In this document: positions 31,901 to 40,184 of the stretch, piece by piece
Numbering within the stretch: position 1 is the stretch's first letter
How the letters are laid out: every line of letters begins with the position of its first letter
Assembly: GCA_028280265.1 (NCBI GenBank)
Contig: JANQMD010000046.1
Span: 1-64,000, forward strand
DNA length: 64,000 nucleotides
Origin: Flavobacteriaceae bacterium
GTDB taxonomy: Bacteria > Bacteroidota > Bacteroidia > Flavobacteriales > Flavobacteriaceae
Direction: 5' to 3'
The notes under the pieces: generated by a model
Seen by the model: the letters and a program-made list of their open reading frames with translations, nothing else
Database searches by the model: none
What the model was told of the DNA's origin: nothing
Program-made: the position numbers and the translations under genes

Positions 31901-33686
31901 CCGTATGCCAATCATCTGTCAATCCAGAAACTACTGTATAGGTTGATGTTCCTGCGTTGATCTCTAGTTTGTTCGACTGTGGTGTACCATCAATTACCAC
32001 TGTTGCGTAATTTTTACCATTATTTGCTACTGCGTTTATTTTAGCCTTTAAAGAAGTACCTTGAAATCGCATTCGAACTCCCGTTCCTGGCCATTCCATC
32101 TTCGTACGCTGACTATCTCTTCGATCTACTCTACCTATATATGCTAAGCTAGAATTGCTGTGCGATATAACGACTGGCGTCCCTCCCCCTGACAGTGTTG
32201 TCACCTGTACAGAATTACTATTTGCTGAGTTATTCCCAGCCGCATCATAGGATTTCACAGTAAATGTGTAGTTGGTAGAGGCAGATAATCCGCTGACAAC
32301 ATATGAACTAGAAGAGACGTTTGCTATTTCACTTCCTGCTCGATATACCTTATACCCCGTTACACCAACATTGTCGGTAGCTCCAGACCAAGACAGTGTT
32401 ACTCCTGAAGAAGTAACTGCCGAGGAGGACAATGTTGGTGCTGTGGGGGCTTGAGTATCCGTCGGGGGACTCGAAGAACCAATTGTATACGTATAAGTTG
32501 CTGAAAAAGGTTGCCAGGAAGAATTGTACGCAATAATGATGAAATTGTGATTTACCCCTGGAGAAACCGTTGCATGCGCATTAGAATCCACCACGTAAGA
32601 TGTCGTTCCAGGATTTACCCAACCTAGCCAATTCTGATTGTTATCTACATAAATATTGTATCCTGCAGCAGTATAATTAGTAGGTGCCGTCCAATTAAGT
32701 GTAAAGCTAGTAGCCGTTCCATTAGTAGCATGAATGTTTGTGGCAACATTACTATTTGACGAAGCTGCTGAGGTTGTTACTGGCAATGCTGTACTTTGAG
32801 TAGATTCGTTATTTGCTGCATCGTAAGCTAGCACACTAACATTATAACTAGTTGATGCAGAAAGCCCCGAAAATGCAGCACTCGTTGTTGTTACTGTTTG
32901 ATTTAAGGTATTGTTAAGATATACTTTGTAACCAGTTACACCTACATTATCTGTCGATGCATTCCAGTTAACTGTAAAAGATGAAGAAGTTACACTAGCA
33001 GAACTTAAATTGCTAGGTACCGAAGGTGCTTGTGTGTCTGCTGGTGGAGAGTTAGTTGTTATAGAAACCTGATTGCTATTGACTGATTCATTTCCCGCCG
33101 CATCATACGCTTTTACAGTAAAAGTATAATTTGTAGAGGCAGACAATCCACTAACAGCATATGAACTGGAAGATACATTCGTAATTTCTGTTCCTCCCTG
33201 ATATACTTTATATCCTGTCACCCCAACATTATCTGTAGCTCCAGACCAAGATAAACTTACACTGTTTGTAGTGACTCCCGACGAGGATAATGTGGGGGCT
33301 GTGGGAGCTTGAGTATCGACACTTTGTCCATTTAATGTATAATTAAAAGGCTCACTGGCATGTTCAGTAAAGGAACCATCTATAGCTTTCACTACATACG
33401 AATGACTCACCCCTTGTGTGACTCCTGTGATAGTTCTAGAAACAGCAGAACCATTTACCCATGCAATGTAAGAACCATCTTTGTATAAATTATATCCTTG
33501 AATTGAAAACCCTGTAGGTGCAACCCAATTGAGAACAAAACTGTTAGAAGTTTCACTGGAAGCATTCAATCCAGTGGGAACAGATGATTGTGCCAGAAGA
33601 TTCTGGCAAAAAGCGAGAAAAAATATCAGGGTTACAGTCTTTTGTATTCTGATTTTTTTTCTAAAATTAGTTATTGGAGGATTCAT
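28917..33686 (-). CDS. Giant T9SS-secreted FN3-CE2 esterase-CBM-glycoside hydrolase fusion
   Basis: A 1589-residue secreted protein. In order: signal peptide (to about 33); five fibronectin-III-type modules (36-117, 127-212, 218-304, 313-402, 411-497); a CE2-like jelly-roll plus SGNH esterase (about 505-840; Ser in FYGDSQTVGYA, Asn in VNLGQNDSW, His in GHPSRARA); a binding module (about 850-1005); another FN3 (1010-1095); a (beta/alpha)8 clan GH-A-like catalytic domain (about 1100-1470; probable acid/base E1237 in GQWEQDWE and nucleophile E1374 in FLGEFGYP); and a T9SS sorting tail (1515-1589, VYPNPTRNS). It probably deacetylates and cuts the polymer outside the cell. The GH family is not recognised. 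Confidence 0.82.
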   Translation of the reverse strand: MNPPITNFRKKIRIQKTVTLIFFLAFCQNLLAQSSVPTGLNASSETSNSFVLNWVAPTGFSIQGYNLYKDGSYIAWVNGSAVSRTITGVTQGVSHSYVVKAIDGSFTEHASEPFNYTLNGQSVDTQAPTAPTLSSSGVTTNSVSLSWSGATDNVGVTGYKVYQGGTEITNVSSSSYAVSGLSASTNYTFTVKAYDAAGNESVNSNQVSITTNSPPADTQAPSVPSNLSSASVTSSSFTVNWNASTDNVGVTGYKVYLNNTLNQTVTTTSAAFSGLSASTSYNVSVLAYDAANNESTQSTALPVTTSAASSNSNVATNIHATNGTATSFTLNWTAPTNYTAAGYNIYVDNNQNWLGWVNPGTTSYVVDSNAHATVSPGVNHNFIIIAYNSSWQPFSATYTYTIGSSSPPTDTQAPTAPTLSSSAVTSSGVTLSWSGATDNVGVTGYKVYRAGSEIANVSSSSYVVSGLSASTNYTFTVKSYDAAGNNSANSNSVQVTTLSGGGTPVVISHSNSSLAYIGRVDRRDSQRTKMEWPGTGVRMRFQGTSLKAKINAVANNGKNYATVVIDGTPQSNKLEINAGTSTYTVVSGLTDDWHTAEIYKATDGFDGYIAFEEFEIDAGKTIGNYTKPQYKIAFYGDSQTVGYAIDDFQRTNGQDNGGPLYKNNYYTYAGLASRALNAENHVVARSGIALKSDPWGGVPMTQTYQRVLDSDSSYLWNFSQWRPDLIVVNLGQNDSWNAAVNGDITSNYVSFVNAIRSKYTNGSQIPVILSLGDMDAAANASYQNYVNNAASQLGSNTYPLIFTHTPGNVNTPGSMGHPSRARAQTMSNALVSLVQSNNLLSGTTPPPSGQMMHEVISNWDDTTQSWSANGFNYSVVDNPLINSGNNSAKCARLISNGANNPFIKYDAATAFDFSTKPYFRIKVNGATDRGLVLLKFENTGNTQSYYKTAFVHGNGESGWEELIFDLSQAPSNVFTRMVVFVDFDDYRAGTNNETWYIDEIERYGIVGDTQAPSVPANLTTSDIGESFMTLSWDKSTDNSQITSYQVLVDGQPYTTTKSNSVLLYNLNLNTSYTLSVKAVDQAGNISQASTGINRSTLASQTPADIANFNYILGTQTFKPNYTFTDKNSLEETANGILAMGSNILKISLQPNSYDTSAPNYVAPMDAINNYSYIKNALDMDEFKYVFIWVYSPNVWIRDDGMQQFELDNEYNYVYALTQYLLTTYSGTGKTFFIGQWEQDWELVNNANGQEDWNVNNPVVQQHRINGMIAQLNKRQDAIDIARNQVSHNNVSIYQYAEVNLPKARTIDQGLKSMLSDVLPHVNVDFVSYSCYDAIRNYSNETTISQNLKSTLDAIENAMPVKNGLPFDKRVFLGEFGYPNGREDRWNNYAEPANQNDQDLWSRHVMKAAIEWGVPFALYWTYYGNEPKRVNNIDWNTQNGYWMIDNKNRKQKIYQTYQSYYAAAKQRVATFKSTNNRLPNQSEFRQIALDILNGVSSTLSRSATTGSYKEGNTLVAVYPNPTRNSLHIDNRNMDIQNVTIYNVLGKEIKRSVSLNRGSIKMDIGDLPKGMYILKITKNNNQVSTQKVLKI

Positions 33687-33903
33687 AATTATTTAACTTT
33701 AAATACAATGTTTGTGCAATGTTCTAATTTTTGAACATCCACATCAAGTACTTAAAACGCAATAACTAATACTTCTATGAAGAAAAAAGCAGATTTAATA
33801 TTATTATGATAAATAATGATATTAAAAATTACGATATCATTAATTTTTTAATTCTTTTTTTAAGAAAAAATCAAATGTATCATACCATATTCTTACAAAT
33901 ATT
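33687..33903. promoter_or_regulatory. Upstream spacer of the giant PUL gene
   Basis: A 217-bp, very AT-rich gap that must hold the promoter of the 1589-residue protein gene (leftward). A short inverted repeat TGTTC...GAACA lies at 33720-33737, about 35-50 bp before the start. No gene was seen. Confidence 0.3.
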
Positions 33904-34986
33904 TTATTTCTTATTGTGCAGTATGTGTAAGACATTTAATGTAGATGCTTGAGTGCTGTCTACAGGTTGAAATCCGACTTTTTTTAAAAAAGCAAGTCCT
34001 TCATTGCTTACTGGAGTACTGAGTAAGTAAGAATAATTGTTAATCCTATTAGCACAATGTATAAGACCAGCAGCCCTATCCTTTACACTAAGCCCTCCAC
34101 CACCAGCAAAATATGTGAATTCGGTTTCTCCTTGAGAGATGTCTTTATCTGTCAAATCAAAAACCCCTTTTTTGCCTTGCTTCATTTCATAAAAAACCTC
34201 TTTACTCAACGGCAAAAAACAATAAAAAAAGTGATACGAATTCCGATTGCGAGTCGAGCCTATAGTTAGTGAAGATGTGTTTTTGACTAGAAATGATTTT
34301 ACACTATCTTGCGAGAGTATATTTTTTCCCAAAAGAGGAACAACTAATTGTTTATATACCTCGTTAATTGATTCTATTTTTGGAGAATAAGTTGTATAAT
34401 CTGCTCCTAAACTCGACTTATATCTGTTCAGTAATTTCTTGAGCCCCATATTTGTGTGCTGTAGCTTAGAAACAGCTTTCTCATAAGCATCACGGGAGAT
34501 CATAAAGAAAGGATTTTTTGTTTTTACTCGATCTGTTTTATCATAAAGTTTCCCTTCTTCTTTGTAAAAACCACGTCCTGTATGTCTATTAATAGCATTT
34601 AATAAGTCATTGCTAACAGTATTCAGTGTTTCTTCTTGTAATTGCTTTCCTCCATATTTTTCAATAGATTCTATAGATTTTGGAGAATTAAACATCACAC
34701 AATAAGAAGTCCCCAGTTTTGTAGTAATGTCAAATAATTTATAAAAAGCTTCATCTTTATAACTGTCTTTGCCTATGGTAGCATGCATGTAAACAAAATC
34801 GTCAAAAACCTTGTAGAAAATACATTGAAGAAAATTTCCTTTTTCACCATAAAGAACAAATATTTCATTCTTTTCTAGTAGTTGGTCAATATTCAAATCG
34901 CGCTCTTTAACACTAGGGATTCGTTGAATTAGTCTAGCAGCGATGGGAGACAGTTTGTTGGAAACATAGTTTTGCCCATTGATCAT
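33904..34986 (-). CDS. Uncharacterised protein with GNAT-like features
   Basis: A 360-residue soluble protein I do not recognise. There is no signal peptide and there are no membrane segments. The last 60 residues contain VSNEGLAFLKKVGFQPV, a pattern like the final helix-strand of GNAT acyltransferases, preceded by FTYFAGGGGLSVKDRAAGLIHC. The first 120 residues contain another possible half-domain ending KSIESIEKYGGKQL. The middle carries many Lys and Ser and no known motif. It stands alone between the PUL and the sugar transporter with long spacers on both sides. A two-lobed acetyltransferase-like fold is a guess. Confidence 0.55.
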   Translation of the reverse strand: MINGQNYVSNKLSPIAARLIQRIPSVKERDLNIDQLLEKNEIFVLYGEKGNFLQCIFYKVFDDFVYMHATIGKDSYKDEAFYKLFDITTKLGTSYCVMFNSPKSIESIEKYGGKQLQEETLNTVSNDLLNAINRHTGRGFYKEEGKLYDKTDRVKTKNPFFMISRDAYEKAVSKLQHTNMGLKKLLNRYKSSLGADYTTYSPKIESINEVYKQLVVPLLGKNILSQDSVKSFLVKNTSSLTIGSTRNRNSYHFFYCFLPLSKEVFYEMKQGKKGVFDLTDKDISQGETEFTYFAGGGGLSVKDRAAGLIHCANRINNYSYLLSTPVSNEGLAFLKKVGFQPVDSTQASTLNVLHILHNKK

Positions 34987-35245
34987 ATTTTAATGGATTT
35001 AGATTGGTTAACACTTTTATATTTTTCATTTATAGCAAATACAACCTTAAAGTTATATTATTAATTTTAAACACGTTATCTTTTTTCTTTTTCAAAATCC
35101 ATTTTCCTGATTACATTCAATCTATGGCGATCTTGCAGGAAAATCTAGCGACCACCTAAGATTATGAGCAATCGCCTTGAGTATATTTCTGTCTTAATAT
35201 TTTAATCGAATAGTTTCTAAATCACTACTAGCTAGTTAAAAAAAA
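34987..35245. other. Spacer without recognised content
   Basis: A 259-bp AT-rich gap between the orphan gene and the MFS transporter. It contains a slightly more GC-rich island (about 35120-35180) with GGCGAT and ATCGCC in inverted orientation about 45 bp apart. No ORF, strong hairpin or tandem repeat was seen. Confidence 0.4.
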
Positions 35246-36559
35246 CTATTTTTTAAATAGTCTGGATTTTATTCTACCATAAAAGAAAATATATGCATAG
35301 CAAACCAAAACGAGGATAAGTGCAGTTTTAAATCCAAAATTATCAGTCAACTTTCCATATAAAGGTGGAATGATTGCACCTCCAACTATGGCAGTACACA
35401 ATACCCCTGAGGCCTGTGGCTTCAATTCATCGAGTCCATCTATAGCCAAAGTAAAGATGGTAGGAAACATAATAGAGTTAAACAGTCCTACTGCGAGTAT
35501 ACTCCACATTGCCATCAATCCAAAAGTGCTCATTGAAACAATTACCATAAGTAAAGCACCTAATGCAAATACACTAAGCACAACAGAGGGTTTTATAATT
35601 TTAGTTAGATATGCTCCTACAAATCGTCCAATCATGGCACCACTCCAGTAGAAGGTAACAAAGGCTCCTACAATAGCTTTATTATCTATTTCAGATAAAT
35701 CTGTGTTTAAGATTCCTTCAGAAATACTCCTCATGAAAGCGTTATTTTTAATTACATCAAAAAGTTTCATATCCATAAAATAATCAACCAAATAACTACC
35801 AATCGCCACTTCAGCACCTACGTAGAGAAAAATCCCAAATGCCCCCATACGCAGAAGTTTGTTCTTTAAAACTTTAAAATATCCTTCTTTAGGCGCATTT
35901 CCACTTAAAAGTTTAGGAAGTTTCACAAATAAGAAAATTAAAACCAGGACAATAATAAATACTGCAATTCCAAGAAAAGGAAATTGAACAGCCGCAGCTT
36001 CTGAATTAAAATACTCTTCTTTTGCTACTTCAGAAAGAACCTCAATTTCCTCTGAAGTTTTGATGTTATCACTCAAAATGAACATCGCACCTACAGCAGG
36101 AGCAATTGCTGTTCCTAACGAATTAAATGCTTGCGCTAAATTCAAACGACTAGAAGCTCCTTCTTCTGAACCTAAAGCTGCCACATAAGGATTTGCCGCT
36201 ACCTGTAAAATTGTCATCCCACTGGCCAAAACAAATACTGCCAACAAAAAAACAATGTAAATTCGTGTAGAAGCTGCAGGGTAAAACAGTAAACATCCAA
36301 GGGCCATCGTCACCAACCCCAAAATGATTCCCTTTTTATACCCTATTTTGGATAGAATGAGTCCTGCAGGGATAGACAGCAAAAAATAAGCTCCAAAAAA
36401 TGACAACTGTATCAATCCCGATTTGAAATTTGTTAGCTCAAAAACTTCTTTTAGTCTTGGAATCAATGGGTCTACTAAAACAGTAATGAATCCCCATAGA
36501 AAAAATAGAGACGTAATAAATATAAAGGCTGTTCTGTACGATTTGTTTTGCTGTGTCAT
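35246..36559 (-). CDS. Sugar MFS transporter (FucP/NagP-like)
   Basis: A 437-residue inner-membrane protein with 12 predicted helices of the fucose/glucose/galactose/GlcNAc H+-symporter branch of MFS. The N-terminus SLFFLWGFITVLVDPLIPRLKEVF and the AAGLILSKIGYKKG-like loop after helix 2 fit. It starts 3 bp after the glycosylasparaginase stop, so they form an operon. In Bacteroidota such permeases often serve glycan loci as GlcNAc or hexose importers, and GlcNAc from glycosylasparagine is a reasonable substrate here. The substrate is inferred. Confidence 0.88.
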   Translation of the reverse strand: MTQQNKSYRTAFIFITSLFFLWGFITVLVDPLIPRLKEVFELTNFKSGLIQLSFFGAYFLLSIPAGLILSKIGYKKGIILGLVTMALGCLLFYPAASTRIYIVFLLAVFVLASGMTILQVAANPYVAALGSEEGASSRLNLAQAFNSLGTAIAPAVGAMFILSDNIKTSEEIEVLSEVAKEEYFNSEAAAVQFPFLGIAVFIIVLVLIFLFVKLPKLLSGNAPKEGYFKVLKNKLLRMGAFGIFLYVGAEVAIGSYLVDYFMDMKLFDVIKNNAFMRSISEGILNTDLSEIDNKAIVGAFVTFYWSGAMIGRFVGAYLTKIIKPSVVLSVFALGALLMVIVSMSTFGLMAMWSILAVGLFNSIMFPTIFTLAIDGLDELKPQASGVLCTAIVGGAIIPPLYGKLTDNFGFKTALILVLVCYAYIFFYGRIKSRLFKK

Positions 36560-36562
36560 TTG

Positions 36563-37564
36563 TTATGCTTTGTTATAAAAGTCTGATTTGTAATTTTTAT
36601 TCTCTCCGTTGGCATACACATTATAGTTGAACCATTCGTGTATGCAATAGGCTCCTGTCTCACCTTGCTTATTCACCGCAATAAGACCTACCTGAAAGTC
36701 TTTGTACCGGTCTCCTGCTTTTTTTACAATTCTATTGATTGCCTCTTCACAAGCCGCTTGTGGTGATTTACCATGTCTCATCAATTCTACTACCAAAAAA
36801 GCACCCACAGTTTTCAATACTTCTTCTCCCATTCCCGTTGCTGTACATCCTCCAATTTCATTATCAATGAACAAGCCAGAACCAATCACTGGGGAGTCTC
36901 CTACTCTACCCGCCATCTTATACGCCAAGCCACTAGTGGTACATGCGCCAGAAATATCTCCATTTTCATCAATCGCTAACATTCCGATAGTATCGTGATT
37001 TTCAATGTTGATAATAGGTTTGTATTTCGATGTTTTTTTCCACTTCTCCCAAGCTTTCTTAGAACTGTCTGTTAATAGATTCTCCTTTTTAAAACCCTGA
37101 GAATAGGCAAATTGCTCAGCTCCTTCTCCTACCATAATTACGTGAGGCGTGTCCTCCATCACCTTTCTAGCCAAAGAAATTACATGTGTAATATTCTGCA
37201 CGCACATCACAGCTCCATAATCACCATTCTTGTCCATGATACAGGCATCTAACGTGACATTTCCATCTCGATCGGGCAATCCTCCTTTTCCTACAGAAGA
37301 ATTTTTTACATCCGCTTCTTCTACCATACAACCTTGCTCAACGGCATCTAAAGACGATCCTCCGTTTTGAAGTACCTCCCATGCCTTTGCTGTTGCATTG
37401 GGTACTCTCCACGTTGCAATAACGAGAGGTTTTGCGGCATTCACTAGTACTTTACTGTCTTTTTTTGGTGAATCTTTATCACTCTTACAAGCAGCAACTC
37501 CACTAGCAGCTACTATTCCTAAGGTTGATAACGATGCATTTTGAAGGAATTTTCTTCGTTTCAT
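36563..37564 (-). CDS. N4-(beta-N-acetylglucosaminyl)-L-asparaginase (glycosylasparaginase)
   Basis: A 333-residue Ntn-hydrolase precursor that cleaves GlcNAc-Asn to aspartate and 1-amino-GlcNAc, the last step of N-glycoprotein breakdown. It should self-cleave before T192 in NHDTIGM; conserved neighbours SGACTTSGLAYKMAGRVGDSP and GGCTATGMGE form the active site. The N-terminus KRRKFLQNASLSTLG followed by VAAC suggests a twin-arginine-exported lipoprotein, so it works in the periplasm. Three CTAACAA heptamers (coding strand) lie shortly upstream of its start. It is co-transcribed with the MFS permease. Confidence 0.92.
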   Translation of the reverse strand: MKRRKFLQNASLSTLGIVAASGVAACKSDKDSPKKDSKVLVNAAKPLVIATWRVPNATAKAWEVLQNGGSSLDAVEQGCMVEEADVKNSSVGKGGLPDRDGNVTLDACIMDKNGDYGAVMCVQNITHVISLARKVMEDTPHVIMVGEGAEQFAYSQGFKKENLLTDSSKKAWEKWKKTSKYKPIINIENHDTIGMLAIDENGDISGACTTSGLAYKMAGRVGDSPVIGSGLFIDNEIGGCTATGMGEEVLKTVGAFLVVELMRHGKSPQAACEEAINRIVKKAGDRYKDFQVGLIAVNKQGETGAYCIHEWFNYNVYANGENKNYKSDFYNKA

Positions 37565-37576
37565 GATTTTATTTGA

Positions 37577-37597
37577 TTAGTTGTTAGTTGTTAGTTG
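37577..37597. repeat. Heptamer repeat upstream of the glycosylasparaginase gene
   Basis: About three copies of TTGTTAG on the plus strand, which is CTAACAA on the coding strand of the adjacent minus-strand gene. This is the same 7-bp word, in the same orientation relative to a start codon, as the nine-copy array at 56853-56915. Confidence 0.9.
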
Positions 37598-37688
37598 TGT
37601 CATTGTGAGGCTTTAGCCGAAGCAATCTGTTTAATTAGCGTATGCATTAGTGAGATTACTTCTCACGCCTTGCGTGATCGCAATGACA
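37598..37688. repeat. REP-like imperfect inverted repeat (91 bp)
   Basis: The ends TGTCATTG and CAATGACA are perfect inverted copies. Inside, GAAGCAATCT (37619-37628) is matched by AGATTACTTC (37653-37662) with one mismatch. This resembles the widespread bacterial interspersed palindromes with TGTCATTGCGAG-type ends. It lies between the 5'-nucleotidase-domain gene and the glycosylasparaginase gene and encodes no protein. Confidence 0.8.
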
Positions 37689-37773
37689 TGTTTGTAAATA
37701 TATTTTGTTATTCAAGGCTCAAAGATTGAAAAATTAAAAATTTAGGATTTTATTTTCGAACTTTCTTTACTCT

Positions 37774-38526
37774 TTACTCTTTAATAACCACTCTATCATC
37801 TAGACTAGCCCTTAATGTATCTTGACTTAGAAAGTATTCTGCAATAGCATCTCTCATTAAGAAATTGCTGTCATACAAACTTTCTGGAGCAGCAAAAAAA
37901 TCCATATTATCTCCGCCTTTTTGTAAGTAATTTGTAGTTGCTACAAAATAAGTTCTTTTCGATTCAATGGGCTTTCCATTAATGAGCATAGTAACATCAT
38001 TACCATCGTAAATTATTTGTGCTTGTTTTGAGATAGGATGTGCTCTGTTCTTTACCACAAAATACTCAAGAAGCTCTTCTACTTTTTCCTTTGTGAGTTC
38101 TACAACCACCAAGGTATTATCAAAAGGCATGAGGTTAAAAGCATGAATCGTTTTTACATCACCCTTCCAGATTCCTGCACGAATTCCTCCATAATTGAAC
38201 AGCGCAAAATCTACGGTCTTTCCAGTTTCTTTTTGAAATAACTCATTGACTTTGTCATAGTTCAGATCAGCCATTAAATTTCCAAGACTGCTTTGTAACT
38301 TTCCATCGGTTCTAACGAGGTTTTTTGGTGCATGGGAAAGTACTTTGTTTACTTCCTCAATCATTTTTTCTTTGTAAGGCAAAAACTCTTTAATAATTGT
38401 ACTATCTTGCCTCGTCAACGTATCAACTTGAGATGTTTTTGCTGTAATTTTTGTGAGTATTTTAGATTCCTCTTTACATGAGAATAAGAGGGATAAAACA
38501 AAAAAAAATGAAGCTGTTTTTTTCAT
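37774..38526 (-). CDS. 5'-nucleotidase C-terminal domain lipoprotein
   Basis: A 250-residue lipoprotein (signal peptide ending LLFSC) made of only the C-terminal substrate-binding domain of UshA-type 5'-nucleotidases. Recognisable blocks are FALFNYGGIRAGIWKGD, VVVELTKEKVEELLEYF and TNYLQKGGDNMDFF. The metallophosphoesterase domain needed for catalysis is absent from this gene. In other flavobacteria I recall the two domains as adjacent genes; here the next gene on the strand is a glycosylasparaginase, so the partner is elsewhere or lost. It is divergent from the gene at 38593 across 66 bp. Confidence 0.85.
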   Translation of the reverse strand: MKKTASFFFVLSLLFSCKEESKILTKITAKTSQVDTLTRQDSTIIKEFLPYKEKMIEEVNKVLSHAPKNLVRTDGKLQSSLGNLMADLNYDKVNELFQKETGKTVDFALFNYGGIRAGIWKGDVKTIHAFNLMPFDNTLVVVELTKEKVEELLEYFVVKNRAHPISKQAQIIYDGNDVTMLINGKPIESKRTYFVATTNYLQKGGDNMDFFAAPESLYDSNFLMRDAIAEYFLSQDTLRASLDDRVVIKE

Positions 38527-38592
38527 GATGTAAAGTTGTCGTTGTCGTTACATTTGTGTGTCTAAGATATACCTTTTAAGTGATAGAATTTT

Positions 38593-39111
38593 ATGTTTTT
38601 ATCAAAAATTCGAGATAGAAATATTCAAAAAAAAATCAATCGGTTGGTTGTTGCTAATGAAGGAAAATATAGCAATAACGATCCGATACGAACGGTGGCA
38701 ATTTTAACTTTTGATGGAGATTTCAATATGGATCAACTTCAAGAGATGGTTGCCAGAAAGTTAGGAATCCGAAATTCTAAGATTTATGCCTTTCGGAAGT
38801 TCAATAAAGATCATGAAAAATCATACAAGCATTTTTCCGAAAAAGATTTTAATTGGAAGGGAAATGTTTTAGATACAAGTCTTCAAAGTTTTATTGAATC
38901 TCAGTTTGATTTATTGATCTGCTTTTTTTCTAGTCAAAATTTGTATTTAGAATATGTTTCGCTCTTATCCAAAGCAAACTTTAAAGTAGGGTTTGCTGAG
39001 AAAAACTTCCCGTTTTTGGACTTACAAATAAATGTTGTGCGGTCGCAAGTGGAAGATTTTTTCTCAGAAACCAAAAAATATTTGACGATTCTAAAAAAGT
39101 TAGATGAATAG
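38593..39111 (+). CDS. Conserved flavobacterial protein (DUF6913-like)
   Basis: A 172-residue soluble protein with no signal peptide. It begins with an alpha-helical, basic stretch (SKIRDRNIQKKINRLV) and then has a Rossmann-like alternation (VAILTFDGDFN, FDLLICFFSS, KVGFAEKN). I recall a protein of this type next to dapA in flavobacterial genomes, listed as DUF6913; its function is unknown. It lies 105 bp upstream of dapA on the same strand. Confidence 0.65.
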   Translation: MFLSKIRDRNIQKKINRLVVANEGKYSNNDPIRTVAILTFDGDFNMDQLQEMVARKLGIRNSKIYAFRKFNKDHEKSYKHFSEKDFNWKGNVLDTSLQSFIESQFDLLICFFSSQNLYLEYVSLLSKANFKVGFAEKNFPFLDLQINVVRSQVEDFFSETKKYLTILKKLDE

Positions 39112-39216
39112 AAATTTAACAACTCAAAAGAATCTGTAAAATTCAACTTGAAACATAAAAATCTGCTATCAAATTCTATTGAAAGTAGTAATTTTACAGA
39201 AAATAAAAATTATTTC

Positions 39217-40092
39217 ATGCAAAAGTTTATAGGTACTGGTGTAGCATTGATAACTCCTTTCAATGAAGATGAATCAGTTGATTTTGATGCGCTAAAAAGA
39301 TTGGTCGAATTTAATATCGAAAATGGGATCGATTATTTGGTTGTAAATGGGACTACTGGAGAAAGTGCCACAATTACCAAAGAAGAAAAATGGCAAATTG
39401 TTGAAACGGTTGTAGCTACCAATAAAGGAAGACTGCCAATAGTACTCGGTGTAGGAGGGAATAATACAGCAGCTGTGGTTGAAGAATTAAAAACAGAAGA
39501 TTTTTCCAATATAGATGCGGTTTTATCCGTTGCACCATATTATAGTAAACCTACACAAGAAGGTTTGTATCAGCATTTCAAAGCAATAGCAGAAGCGAGT
39601 CAGGTGCCTGTTATTTTGTACAATGTGCCAGGAAGGACATCAAAAAATATGGAACCCTCTACAACACTGCGTTTGGCAAATGATTTCGACAATGTAATTG
39701 CAGTTAAAGAAGCAGGAAATAATACACAACAATATTTAGAACTCATTAAAAATAAACCAGAAGATTTTTTAATTATTTCAGGAGATGATGATTTGGCATT
39801 GAATGTTGTTTTAGCAGGTGCTTCAGGAGTAATTTCTGTAATTGGACAGGCTTTTCCTAAAGAATTTTCATCGCTGATTCGCTTTGGATTAGAAGGAAAA
39901 AACAAAGAAGCATATCAGCTCCATTTTCAGTTGATGGAAATTATAGCACTTATTTTCTCAGAGAACAACCCAGCTGGAATTAAATCTGTACTGAAAGCTT
40001 TACAAATTACTTCTGATGAAGTTCGTTTACCTCTTGTAAAAGCCTCTAATACTTTACAGAAACAGATTGCTGACTTTGTCAGTAATTTTTAA
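39217..40092 (+). CDS. dapA: 4-hydroxy-tetrahydrodipicolinate synthase
   Basis: A 291-residue class I aldolase that condenses pyruvate with aspartate semialdehyde in lysine/diaminopimelate synthesis. Seen are the GTTGES motif, the tyrosine of [10 protein letters not shown] and the Schiff-base lysine in [11 protein letters not shown] chose the ATG at 39217, giving [15 protein letters not shown], which is the usual N-terminus. An upstream in-frame TTG would add 23 unrelated residues. An intrinsic terminator follows. Confidence 0.97.
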   Translation: MQKFIGTGVALITPFNEDESVDFDALKRLVEFNIENGIDYLVVNGTTGESATITKEEKWQIVETVVATNKGRLPIVLGVGGNNTAAVVEELKTEDFSNIDAVLSVAPYYSKPTQEGLYQHFKAIAEASQVPVILYNVPGRTSKNMEPSTTLRLANDFDNVIAVKEAGNNTQQYLELIKNKPEDFLIISGDDDLALNVVLAGASGVISVIGQAFPKEFSSLIRFGLEGKNKEAYQLHFQLMEIIALIFSENNPAGIKSVLKALQITSDEVRLPLVKASNTLQKQIADFVSNF

Positions 40093-40119
40093 TTTGTCTA
40101 AACAAAAATTTGTAAAAAC

Positions 40120-40152
40120 AAAGACGAATGCTCTAGCATCTGGTCTTTTTTT
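40120..40152 (+). terminator. Intrinsic terminator after dapA
   Basis: A hairpin with outer arms AAAGAC/GTCTTT and inner arms ATGCT/AGCAT, a small internal bulge and a CT loop, followed by a T-run. It lies between dapA and the ferritin gene. Confidence 0.7.
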
Positions 40153-40184
40153 AAGACCTTTACATTTATAAAATTGATCGTATT

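Noticed and set aside
34987..35245. Gene remnant in the spacer before the MFS gene
   Set aside because: No frame longer than a few codons resembles a protein and no frameshifted homology was recognised.
39148..39216. TTG start for dapA
   Set aside because: It adds 23 residues unlike the family; the ATG at 39217 gives the standard N-terminus.
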